DNA of 11,589 nucleotides, from NCBI GenBank assembly GCA_029983435.1, contig JASBZN010000025.1:1-11589 (forward strand), read 5' to 3'. The DNA is from Urinicoccus sp. (GTDB lineage Bacteria; Bacillota; Clostridia; Tissierellales; Peptoniphilaceae). Under the pieces are notes generated by a model. That model had not been told where the DNA came from and ran no database searches. It saw only the letters and a list, made by a program, of their open reading frames with translations. Made by a program: the position numbers and the translations under genes. This document shows positions 1 through 6,822 of this stretch, piece by piece; the first letter of the stretch is position 1; each line of letters starts with the position of its first letter.

Positions 1-1
1 A

Positions 2-511
2 ATTGGAATTTTTAACCGGTCTCACTATGAAGAAGTCATTGTAACTAGGATTCACGACCTGGTAAAAGTCCAACCCTTGCCAGAAGACCTTATTGACAAG
101 GACTTGTGGAATCGACGGTTTACCGACATCGTTAACTATGAAAAATACTTAAATAATAATGGTTTTAAGATGGTAAAATTTTTCCTTCATATTTCTAAAG
201 AAGAGCAAAAAGAGCGTCTAATGGACAGAATCGTCCGACCAGAAAAGCACTATAAATTTGACAAGTCAGACATCACCGAAAGAAGCTACTGGGACAAGTA
301 CCAAAAAGCCTATGAGGAGATGCTAAAGAACACCTCAACAAAAGAGGCACCATGGTATGTGGTGCCTGCGGATCGCAAATGGTTTGCCAGATATTTTGTA
401 AGTGAAGTCATCTTAGAGACCTTTGAAGAGATGAACCCTGAGTTCCCTAAGCTGAGCAAGGAAGCCGAAGCCTCCTTAGACCACTGGAAAGAAGTTTTAG
501 AAGAATCTTAA
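2..511 (+). CDS. Polyphosphate kinase 2 family protein (polyphosphate:nucleotide phosphotransferase), 3' part
   Basis: This enzyme family moves phosphate between polyphosphate and nucleoside mono- or diphosphates in the cytoplasm. The reading frame is open from base 2, so the gene begins outside the window; 169 residues are visible. The visible part opens with the IGIFNRSHYEEV signature, which holds the Walker B region. It continues through the lid region with RPEKHYKF (about residues 76-83) and ends with the APWYVVPADRKW motif (about 117-128), all typical of PPK2. The Walker A loop must lie upstream and cannot be checked. The FNRSHYE form resembles class III PPK2 enzymes, which act on AMP and ADP, more than the DRSWYNR form of other classes; that subclass call is inference. 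The gene converges on ppk1 and the two share TTAA at 508-511. A TTG at 77 could look like a start, but the PPK2 homology upstream of it rules that out. Confidence 0.94.
   Translation: MGIFNRSHYEEVIVTRIHDLVKVQPLPEDLIDKDLWNRRFTDIVNYEKYLNNNGFKMVKFFLHISKEEQKERLMDRIVRPEKHYKFDKSDITERSYWDKYQKAYEEMLKNTSTKEAPWYVVPADRKWFARYFVSEVILETFEEMNPEFPKLSKEAEASLDHWKEVLEES
458..477 (-). other. UUCG-tetraloop hairpin downstream of ppk1
   Basis: Read on the minus strand, 477-458 forms an 8-bp stem with one G-U pair, closed by C(UUCG)G, an exceptionally stable tetraloop. It lies about 30 bases past the ppk1 stop, inside the PPK2 coding region on the other strand. No T-run follows, so it is not a standard intrinsic terminator. 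It may protect or define the ppk1 mRNA 3' end, or be a chance result of PPK2 codons. Confidence 0.35.
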
Positions 512-2664
512 TTTTTTCGGAAGAAGTGAATAATTCGATTGAACAGTCCTCGGGGCTGTTCTTTTTTATGGCTTTTTTCTTTTTCCATCCCACTCAGAGC
601 AAGTTCATAGCGTTCGTTGGCCCGTTCCATAAAATAGTCCTGAGCAATAAAGGGTTCTTTACCATCGTCAATGGGAACATAGTCCCCGTTTTGTAAAAGA
701 CGGCGAGCCTTGACATTATCCTTCCATTGGGTGTCTAGGTAAAAATGGCAAAATTCTCGAAGGTCAGGGTCTTGGATGGGACAGGCAACTTCTACCCGCC
801 GTTCCATATTCCGGGTCATTAAATCGGCAGAGGTGATGTAGACAATCTCGTCGTCCCCCTTGCCAAAGAGGTAAATTCGTGGGTGCTCCAAGTACCGGCC
901 CACAATGCTTCGAACTTCAATATTTTCTGTATAGCCTTCAAGGCCAGGGATAATACAGCAAATTCCCCGGACAATAAGCTTAATGGTGGCTCCCTTTTGG
1001 GAGGCTTCAGAAAGTTCTTCCATAATCTCATAGTCCGTCATGGAATTCATCTTTAAAAAGATATAGCCCTCCGATCCCTTGTCTGCTTCCCGGCGAATCA
1101 GTTCAATAATTCGCGGTTTCATGGAATAGGGAGATTGTAAAAGAGATTGGTAGGACCCATCTAGGACGCCAGTGCAGATGTTAAAGAAAAATTCTGTGGC
1201 ATCTTGACCAATGGTGGGGTCGGCGGTAATAAAAGAAAGGTCGGTATAGAGAGTAGAGGTTTTTTCGTTGTAGTTCCCTGTACCAATTTGGGTAATGGTC
1301 CGAATTTCATTGCTTTTTTGATAAGTAATCAGGCAGACCTTGGAGTGGACCTTAAATTGGTCAAAACCGTAGACGATGTTACAGCCAGCATCGTAGAGAA
1401 CTTGCGCATTAATAAGGTTGTGCTCTTCGTCAAACCGAGCCTTTAGTTCCATTAAAACAGTAACATTTTTCCCATGTTCTGCAGCACGACAAAGAGCATC
1501 TACCAACTTAGAGTGGTCGGCCAGGCGGTAGATGGTAATTTTAATCGACAAGACATCGTCGTTGTCGGCAGCTTCGTTAATGAGGTCCAGGAAGGAATTA
1601 ATGTCCTCATAAGGATAGGATAAAATCAAATCATTTTTTTCGATATAGTCCATGAGAGAAGGTTCATAGACAGCTGGTCCAATGGGTTTGGGCCGGTAAG
1701 ACTTGTAGTAAAGACTGTCAGAAAATCGTTCGGCCAGGGCCCCTTCTAGGGAAAAAGCATAGGACATATCCAGACTGGTATGGGTAATGAAAAATTGGTC
1801 TTTCGTAAGATTCAATTCCTTTTCCAAATAAGAAGACATAGTAGAGGAAAGGGGACGGTCACTTAAAATCCCCACAGGATTTAAGCGATCTCGTTTCTTT
1901 AAAATTTTTTTCATGTGGTCTCGATAGTCCACGTTGTCATCGGCGTCTTCATCGTCGGCAGATAAGTCCCCGTTTCTAGTGACCCGAATCAGGGCCACTT
2001 CCTTGACGGTGTACTCTTTAAAAAGACTGGGAGCATAGTAGGCGTGCACTTCTTCCGTTAAGATGTAACGACTCTTTTCCCGGTTTAAAAAGATAATGCT
2101 TTTTGCTCCTTCAGGTAGGGGAATTAAGCCAAAAAAGTCCTCTCCATCTCGGCGGAGTCTTAAAATTGCATGGGTATGGTTGTTGTCAATAAAGGGGAAG
2201 GGATTATGAAAATCTACAATTTGAGGAGAAAGGACTGGCTTGATATGGGCCTTATAAAAGTGTTTTACCGTAGATTTTTCCTCTTTGGTCAGCTCGTCCA
2301 TGGATAAATGGTAGACATTCTTCTTGCGGAACTTCTTTTCCAAATCTTCAAAAACTTGGTCCTTTTTTTCATAGAGTTCCCGGACTTTGGCAAAGATCAT
2401 CTCCAGTTGCTTTTCTGGGGAAAGACCCGTCCGGCGTTCGCTGTTGTCTTCATCTAACAGAGTGTAGTCACTTAAACGACCCACTCGAACCATAAAGTAT
2501 TCTGTTAAATTACTTTGGTAAATGGCAATAAACTTTAAGCGCTCTCCTAGGGGAACTTCGTTGGTAGCCCCTTCTTCTAAGACACGTTCATTAAATTTTA
2601 ACCAGGAGAGCTCTCTATTTTTCATAAAAACAGGGGATTTTTTACTTTCTTCCATAATCTTCAC
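508..2664 (-). CDS. ppk1: Polyphosphate kinase 1 (PPK1)
   Basis: PPK1 reversibly polymerises the terminal phosphate of ATP into long-chain polyphosphate through a phosphohistidine intermediate. At 718 residues the protein is full length for the family. The N-terminal domain begins with RELSWLKFNERVLEE (17-31). The head domain follows, with an acidic DDEDADD stretch near 237-243. Two phospholipase-D-like catalytic domains come next. The first has IKITIYRLADHSK (374-386) and FKVHSK with His440, matching the autophosphorylated His435 of E. coli PPK. The second has LEHPRIYLFG with His594, matching His592. The tail is basic. The annotated start is GTG at 2664, with GGAGG only 4 bases upstream. An ATG at 2655 would give 715 residues but lies 13 bases from that site. 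The start overlaps the end of ppx by 23 bases, so the two genes form one operon and may be translationally coupled. Confidence 0.97.
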   Translation of the reverse strand: MKIMEESKKSPVFMKNRELSWLKFNERVLEEGATNEVPLGERLKFIAIYQSNLTEYFMVRVGRLSDYTLLDEDNSERRTGLSPEKQLEMIFAKVRELYEKKDQVFEDLEKKFRKKNVYHLSMDELTKEEKSTVKHFYKAHIKPVLSPQIVDFHNPFPFIDNNHTHAILRLRRDGEDFFGLIPLPEGAKSIIFLNREKSRYILTEEVHAYYAPSLFKEYTVKEVALIRVTRNGDLSADDEDADDNVDYRDHMKKILKKRDRLNPVGILSDRPLSSTMSSYLEKELNLTKDQFFITHTSLDMSYAFSLEGALAERFSDSLYYKSYRPKPIGPAVYEPSLMDYIEKNDLILSYPYEDINSFLDLINEAADNDDVLSIKITIYRLADHSKLVDALCRAAEHGKNVTVLMELKARFDEEHNLINAQVLYDAGCNIVYGFDQFKVHSKVCLITYQKSNEIRTITQIGTGNYNEKTSTLYTDLSFITADPTIGQDATEFFFNICTGVLDGSYQSLLQSPYSMKPRIIELIRREADKGSEGYIFLKMNSMTDYEIMEELSEASQKGATIKLIVRGICCIIPGLEGYTENIEVRSIVGRYLEHPRIYLFGKGDDEIVYITSADLMTRNMERRVEVACPIQDPDLREFCHFYLDTQWKDNVKARRLLQNGDYVPIDDGKEPFIAQDYFMERANERYELALSGMEKEKSHKKEQPRGLFNRIIHFFRKN
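541..567 (+). terminator. Rho-independent terminator of the PPK2 gene, inside ppk1
   Basis: A 9-bp stem pairs 541-549 with 553-561 (gaacagtcc / gggctgttc, one G-U pair) around a 3-base loop, and six T follow at 562-567. It starts 29 bases after the PPK2 stop and points in the right direction. The same bases code for the C-terminal tail of ppk1 on the minus strand, so this DNA serves both genes. Confidence 0.8.
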
Positions 2665-3580
2665 TTAACCTCCAAATCAAATAACCTTCTCGAATGCCCT
2701 GGTTACTTACCATGATTTCCTTACAGGAAAAAATATCGGCAATTTCTTGTAAAATAAGAATCCCTGGGGTCAGGGTATGGACCCTAGAAGGACAGACACG
2801 AAGCACATTTCGAACATAAACAGGATCAAATTTCATAAGGCCCTTGGAGATGGACTTGGACTGAGAAACCTTAAAGTGGCCTTGACTTTCCTCGCCATCA
2901 GAAGAGTAGGGATAGTCCACTGGCTCAAAAAGTTCAGAACAGAGATTATTGCAAGCCCGAAGAGTTCCTCCAACCCCCACAATGGGAAAAGGATTCTTGA
3001 GCTTAGGTAAATTCATGGCCTGGAGTTTTTTTTGAAGATGCTTTCGAATTTCCCGAGTTTCTTTTTTATTGGGGAAAATCCGGGAAACATACTCCCGGTA
3101 AAGGGATAGGGAGCCATCATCTAAACTGTTTTCATAGAGGATTTTTTTTCCCTTGTGGATGAGAATTTCTGTGGATCCGCCGCCAATATCTAGGTGGATG
3201 CTATTTTTTAAGTTAAAGGTAGACTGAACACCTAAGTAGCCTAGCTTGGCTTCCATAGGGCCAGAAATCAAATCCACATCCCAGCCTGTTTCTTCCTTCA
3301 CCGTCTTTAAAATTTCTTTGCAGTTTTTTGCGTTCCGAACGGCAGCTGTGGCAAAAGTGAAAATTTCTTCTGCTTGAAAGAGCTGGTAAATGGACTCATA
3401 GGTCTTAAGGGTATGGACCAAGCGCCAGATTCCCTGCTGGGTCATTTTGTTATTTTTAATATAGTCTGCCAGGCCAACTTGCGATTTTTTCTTCATTAAA
3501 ACCAACGGCCGTCCGTCCTTTACTTCGTAAATAGTTAAACGGATGGTGTTGGAACCAATGTCTGTAACGGCGTATTTCAT
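2642..3580 (-). CDS. ppx: Exopolyphosphatase, Ppx/GppA family
   Basis: Ppx/GppA enzymes have the ASKHA actin-like fold and release phosphate from the ends of polyphosphate; related members hydrolyse pppGpp. The 312-residue protein is of the short form, two ATPase-like subdomains without the C-terminal HD-like extension. Visible motifs are DIGSNTIRL (7-15, phosphate loop 1), ATAAVRNAKN (77-86), SGPMEAKLG (106-114, with Glu110 in the position of the family's catalytic Glu), DIGGGSTE (131-138, phosphate loop 2), GVGGT (202-206) and RVHTLTPG (266-273). An AGGGGG ribosome site stands just before the ATG. Because ppk1 follows directly with overlap, polyphosphate hydrolysis rather than pppGpp hydrolysis is the likely main role. 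A hydrolase first and a synthase second in one operon suggests that polyphosphate turnover is set by enzyme regulation rather than by separate transcription. Confidence 0.94.
   Translation of the reverse strand: MKYAVTDIGSNTIRLTIYEVKDGRPLVLMKKKSQVGLADYIKNNKMTQQGIWRLVHTLKTYESIYQLFQAEEIFTFATAAVRNAKNCKEILKTVKEETGWDVDLISGPMEAKLGYLGVQSTFNLKNSIHLDIGGGSTEILIHKGKKILYENSLDDGSLSLYREYVSRIFPNKKETREIRKHLQKKLQAMNLPKLKNPFPIVGVGGTLRACNNLCSELFEPVDYPYSSDGEESQGHFKVSQSKSISKGLMKFDPVYVRNVLRVCPSRVHTLTPGILILQEIADIFSCKEIMVSNQGIREGYLIWRLSEDYGRK
2669..2673 (-). promoter_or_regulatory. Ribosome binding site of ppk1 inside ppx
   Basis: The minus strand reads GGAGG here, within the last codons of ppx. It is 4 bases from GTG 2664 and 13 from ATG 2655. 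The short spacing to GTG is tolerable and the long spacing to ATG is poor, so GTG is favoured without certainty. Confidence 0.6.
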
Positions 3581-3606
3581 AGAATTTCCCCCTTCCCCTG
3601 TATTTT

Positions 3607-3634
3607 ATCATAAGGAATGTAAAATGAATGTAAA
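3607..3634 (-). promoter_or_regulatory. Promoter of the ppx-ppk1 operon
   Basis: On the minus strand a TTTACA -35 (3634-3629, 5/6 match) and a TATGAT -10 (3612-3607, 5/6 match) are separated by 16 bases. A second TTTACA lies at 3623-3618, too close to this -10. Transcription should start about 20 bases before the ppx ATG. Confidence 0.65.
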
Positions 3635-3663
3635 GTTAGAGAAAAGTTTTAGCTAAAGAAGCT

Positions 3664-3693
3664 AAAAATAGAGGGAAAGTTCTATCTATTTTT
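3664..3693. repeat. Inverted repeat between ppx and the CLC gene, possible operator
   Basis: AAAAATAGA (3664-3672) and TCTATTTTT (3685-3693) are a perfect 9-bp inverted repeat with a 12-base spacer. It touches the -35 region of the rightward promoter and lies upstream of the leftward ppx promoter, a position fit for a regulator of both. AT-rich inverted repeats also arise by chance in such DNA. A short direct repeat, agctaaa, lies just left of it (3651-3657 and 3660-3666). Confidence 0.4.
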
Positions 3694-3718
3694 ATCCCTT
3701 TTTAGAAAGTGTTATACT
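3690..3718 (+). promoter_or_regulatory. Promoter of the CLC exchanger gene (extended -10)
   Basis: The -10 box TATACT (3713-3718) is preceded by TGT at 3710-3712, an extended -10 motif. The -35 region is poor (TTTTAT at 3690-3695, 17-base spacer), as is common for extended -10 promoters. Transcription would begin near 3725, leaving a leader of about 15 bases, too short for a riboswitch, with GAGGAGG just before the ATG. Confidence 0.65.
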
Positions 3719-3740
3719 AATAAGAGAAGAGGAGGTATTC

Positions 3741-5300
3741 ATGAAAGAAGATTACGAAATAGATGATACATTTTTAAATCCTAAAAAAGTAAAAGGACTA
3801 GAGATTTTAGAAAAATCCTTATTTATTGGAGCCTTAACGGGCATCACCATAAGCCTTTATCGATTTTTAGGAGAAAAACTGGGAGGGGTTTTTTCAAGAA
3901 TCTACCAGTGGGCTAGCCAAAGTCCCCTTTACATGGGGCTGACGGCTCTGATGCTTATTTTTTTAGCGGTTTTTGTGGCCTTTTTAGTCAAGCGAGAGCC
4001 CATGATTTCTGGGTCGGGGATTCCACAAATGGAAGGGATTTTACACAAAAAAATCCACTACAATTGGTTTAAGGTCCTTCTCTATAAGTTTATTGGTGGA
4101 ATTTTTTGCCTGGCTGCAGGCATGAGCGTGGGCCGGGAAGGTCCCTCTGTTCAAATGGGCGCTTGCTTGGGTCAGGGGGTTTCTTCTGGCAGCAAGGATT
4201 CCAAAACCCTAGATAATTACTTAATTACAGCAGGAGGATCTGCTGGTTTGGCTGCAGCCTTTGGGGCCCCCTTGGCAGGAATTTTCTTTGCCTTGGAAGA
4301 AGCCCACAAAAACTTTTCCTACTATGTTCTCTTAGGCTGTATGCTGTCTTCCATTGTGGCAGACTTTATTACCAAAATCGTCTTTGGCATGGAACCCTCC
4401 CTGCAATTTAAAGAGTTAAACCTCCTCCCCTTAAAATATTATTGGGCCTATATCCTCTTGGGTCTAGCCATTGGCTTAAGTGGCATTCTATTTAATGGGG
4501 GAATTTTAAAGACCAAGGACTGGATTGCCAAGCAAAAGCTTCCTGGCTACGTCCCCATAGCCCTGGCCTTTTTACTAAGTGCTGGAATCTCCATCTACCT
4601 ACCAGTTTTGGCAGGGGGTGGCTACCAAACCATTGTGGCCCTTCAAACAAAGGACTTTGCCATCTTATTTTTGGTCATGCTTTTGCTCGTTAAATACCTC
4701 TTTACCTTTTTCTGCTTTGGGTCCAATGTACCAGGAGGGATTTTCTTTCCTCTTTTGGCCATTGGCGCCCTAGTGGGAAGTATTATGGGAAAGATTTTCT
4801 TGGGCCTAGGGATTGATGAAAGCTACTATTTAAACTTTGTGGTTTTGGCCATGGCAGGGCACTTTGCAGCCATTGTAAAAGCTCCCATGACAGGCTTGAT
4901 TTTAATCTTTGAAATGACGGGGTCCTTGAGTCAATTTTTAAGCTTGAGCTTGGTGGTTTTAGTGGCCACAGTCACATCAGACCTTCTAAAGGGAGAACCC
5001 ATCTACGACGAACTCCTTAAGAGAATTTTGAAAAAAGAGGGCCAATTGGGGGCCTCCTATTATGAAGATAACTACTTTAAAGTCACTGTCCACACAGGTA
5101 GTATCTGCTCCAACAAGCGGGTCATGGACTTAGACTTTCCCTCTTACGTTTGGATTACCGCCCTCCAAAGAGGAAAGCACAGGATTTTACCAACAGGTTC
5201 CACCGTTTTACACGCTGGAGACATCTTGGTCTTAGCCACAGACCAAGGCCATTACCAAGAAGCAGAAAAAGAACTCCTGGCCATGACCCAGGAAAAATAA
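3741..5300 (+). CDS. clcA: CLC-family H+/Cl- exchange transporter with C-terminal RCK_C (TrkA_C) domain
   Basis: This inner-membrane protein probably exchanges chloride for protons, a function linked to acid resistance and charge balance. The CLC core covers about residues 25-425. Signature segments are GSGIPQMEG (91-99, selectivity serine Ser92), GREGPSVQMG (131-140, gating Glu133, like E. coli Glu148), ALEEAHK with Glu187 (position of the internal proton glutamate Glu203), GGIFFP (332-337) and EPIY with Tyr422 (position of Tyr445). With both glutamates present it should be an exchanger rather than a channel, and the GSGIP motif argues against a fluoride-specific CLC. The last 75 residues or so resemble the RCK_C/TrkA_C ligand-binding domain, which suggests control by a small ligand. 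Length is 519 residues. The gene is transcribed alone and divergently from ppx and ends at a strong terminator. Confidence 0.93.
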   Translation: MKEDYEIDDTFLNPKKVKGLEILEKSLFIGALTGITISLYRFLGEKLGGVFSRIYQWASQSPLYMGLTALMLIFLAVFVAFLVKREPMISGSGIPQMEGILHKKIHYNWFKVLLYKFIGGIFCLAAGMSVGREGPSVQMGACLGQGVSSGSKDSKTLDNYLITAGGSAGLAAAFGAPLAGIFFALEEAHKNFSYYVLLGCMLSSIVADFITKIVFGMEPSLQFKELNLLPLKYYWAYILLGLAIGLSGILFNGGILKTKDWIAKQKLPGYVPIALAFLLSAGISIYLPVLAGGGYQTIVALQTKDFAILFLVMLLLVKYLFTFFCFGSNVPGGIFFPLLAIGALVGSIMGKIFLGLGIDESYYLNFVVLAMAGHFAAIVKAPMTGLILIFEMTGSLSQFLSLSLVVLVATVTSDLLKGEPIYDELLKRILKKEGQLGASYYEDNYFKVTVHTGSICSNKRVMDLDFPSYVWITALQRGKHRILPTGSTVLHAGDILVLATDQGHYQEAEKELLAMTQEK

Positions 5301-5302
5301 AA

Positions 5303-5337
5303 AGAAGCCTAGGACCTGATCCTAGGCTTCTCTTTTA
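5303..5337. terminator. Strong bidirectional terminator
   Basis: A perfect 12-bp stem pairs AGAAGCCTAGGA (5303-5314) with TCCTAGGCTTCT (5320-5331) around a 5-base loop. On the plus strand it is followed by CTTTTAT; on the minus strand a T-rich tract (TTTTTATTTTT) follows. It ends the CLC gene rightward and the three-gene operon leftward, whose last stop is at 5360. Confidence 0.92.
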
Positions 5338-5359
5338 TAAGCAGATGAAATTGAGTAAT

Positions 5360-5929
5360 TTAATTTTCTTCCCTTTGCCATTTGAGTTCTTGGCCCTGGG
5401 AATCCAACTTTTTCCGTTTGCCATAGATTTCTTGGATTTCTATCCCGTAGACATTCATTCGAGGAAGGCCAGCTTCCAGAGCCAGGGGAAAAAACTCCAT
5501 TTTGTCCCCTGTGTACTTCTTACAAAGAGCCTCCATGGCTTCTTTTATTTCAAGAGGATCCGTCACCTGGTAGAGCTTACCAAAAACATGGGCCGAATAA
5601 AACTCCGTAGTAAAGACCCGGCTTAAAAACAAGGCCACCTTTTTTGGGTCTTGAGCCAAGGCGCGTAACTGGTCCTGACTAAAGGCCTGGGGCACCTTGG
5701 CATAGGAGACAAAAGACAAGCCATATTGACGGCCCTCTTTTAAAAGAGACAGCTTGTAGCCTGCCTTGGCAGAGTGAAAATAGAGGCGGTTTCCAATCCG
5801 AACGATAGATAAACTGACCCCATAAGTCCGGTCCCTTTCCTGGTCATAAAGAGCCAGGGTTCCGTAGCTACTTTCGTCAATAACTTTTTTTGCAAAGTCT
5901 AAGGGCATTTCCCGATCTTTTCTTCGCAT
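5360..5929 (-). CDS. Pyridoxamine 5'-phosphate oxidase-like / NimA-like FMN-binding split-barrel protein
   Basis: The 189-residue protein belongs to the flavin-binding split-barrel family. This includes pyridoxamine phosphate oxidase relatives and NimA-type proteins, some of which reduce 5-nitroimidazoles. Evidence is the MRRKDREM opening common in NimA-like proteins, the strand and loop LYFHSAKAGYKLSLL (49-63), which would hold the FMN phosphate, and FTTEFYSAHVFGK (106-118) in the later barrel strands. The C-terminus is a charged tail. No signal peptide or membrane segment is seen, so it is cytoplasmic. The start is fixed by AGGAGG 4 bases upstream, overlapping the stop of the YitT-family gene; the gap is 8 bases, so it is the third gene of the operon. 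Real substrate and cofactor are unknown; resistance to nitroimidazoles cannot be concluded from sequence. Confidence 0.85.
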   Translation of the reverse strand: MRRKDREMPLDFAKKVIDESSYGTLALYDQERDRTYGVSLSIVRIGNRLYFHSAKAGYKLSLLKEGRQYGLSFVSYAKVPQAFSQDQLRALAQDPKKVALFLSRVFTTEFYSAHVFGKLYQVTDPLEIKEAMEALCKKYTGDKMEFFPLALEAGLPRMNVYGIEIQEIYGKRKKLDSQGQELKWQREEN

Positions 5930-5937
5930 ATTTCCTC

Positions 5938-6822
5938 CTAGATTTGAATATGGTCAAAACCTCGACCCTTGACTTCCACCGTCTCGCTAATGGTCATAAA
6001 AGCGTCTGGGTCAATGGAATCCACAATCTTACGAACCATAACAAATTCGTGATTGTCCACAATACAGTAGAGGACATCCATCTCATTTTCTGTGTAGGCG
6101 CCAGACCCCTTTAAATAAGTAACACCTCGGTGGAGCTTTTTCATAATAGCCACAGCAATGGGTCGGGACATGGTCGTCATAATAAAGACCTGCTTCATCT
6201 GCCCCACCCCAAGTTGAATCTTATCCAACACTTGGTAGGCAATAAAAAGCCCAATCAAGGTGTACATGGCCCGGTTAAAGGTAAAGACAAAACCAGAGAT
6301 GGTAATAATCACACCGTTTACAGCCAAGAGAACCTTGCTAATATTGATACCGTAAAGCTTTTTGGCGAGAGCAGCAACCACATCCAAGCCTCCTTGGCAA
6401 GTTCCGTTGCGAAACATAATCCCCATACCAGCACCGTTTAAGATGGCACCGAAGACGCAGCTCAATAAGACGTCATCTGTAATGTGGACATAGTGGGCCA
6501 AAAAATCAAAAAAACTCATGTAAAGAGAAAAAATAATCATGGATAAGGTTGAATAAAAAATAAAATTCCGGTCCAATACCTTTAAAGAAAGAAGCATCAG
6601 AGGGAGGTTAAATAAAAAGACACTAAGGCCCAAGGGGATCTTAAAGACCGCGTTGAGTAAAACAGCAATTCCCCCGACGCCGCCCCCAATCATCTGAGCT
6701 GGACGCAAAAAGAGAATCAAGGCCATAGCACACAAAAAGTTCCCAACAAGAATCGATAAATATTTTGAAAGAATAATCTTTTTGTTATACTCTTTCCAAT
6801 GCATAGAGGGGTTAGTAGTCAT
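5938..6822 (-). CDS. YitT family membrane protein (DUF161/DUF2179)
   Basis: This 294-residue integral membrane protein is of the YitT family, whose biochemical role is not established. About residues 18-205 form five to six hydrophobic segments. They include the glycine-rich IGGGVGGIAVLLN (45-57) and NGTCQGGLDVVAALAKK (139-155), both typical of YitT repeats. Residues 210-290 form the soluble DUF2179 domain, with RGVTYLKGSGAYTENEMDVL (232-251) and ISETVEVKGRGF (278-289). The C-terminal domain looks like a regulatory or ligand-binding module, but no ligand is known. The ATG overlaps the end of the upstream thiol oxidoreductase gene by 11 bases, with AAGG 4 bases before it. An internal ATG at residue 7 has no ribosome site. 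It is the middle gene of the leftward operon. Confidence 0.93.
   Translation of the reverse strand: MTTNPSMHWKEYNKKIILSKYLSILVGNFLCAMALILFLRPAQMIGGGVGGIAVLLNAVFKIPLGLSVFLFNLPLMLLSLKVLDRNFIFYSTLSMIIFSLYMSFFDFLAHYVHITDDVLLSCVFGAILNGAGMGIMFRNGTCQGGLDVVAALAKKLYGINISKVLLAVNGVIITISGFVFTFNRAMYTLIGLFIAYQVLDKIQLGVGQMKQVFIMTTMSRPIAVAIMKKLHRGVTYLKGSGAYTENEMDVLYCIVDNHEFVMVRKIVDSIDPDAFMTISETVEVKGRGFDHIQI

Noticed and set aside
77..511. PPK2 frame starting at the TTG codon at 77
   Set aside because: Typical PPK2 sequence (IGIFNRSHYEEV) continues in frame upstream to the window edge, so TTG 77 is internal and the gene is simply truncated by the window.
1204..1446. Plus-strand open frame inside ppk1
   Set aside because: It is fully antisense to the conserved PPK1 catalytic core and shows no independent signal.
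3581..3740. Fluoride or other riboswitch before the CLC gene
   Set aside because: The predicted transcript start leaves only about 15 bases of leader, and the protein has the chloride-type GSGIP motif.
5150..5626. 158-codon plus-strand open frame
   Set aside because: It overlaps the end of the CLC gene in another frame, crosses the strong terminator, and then runs antisense to the NimA-like gene. Composition is arginine- and proline-rich shadow sequence.
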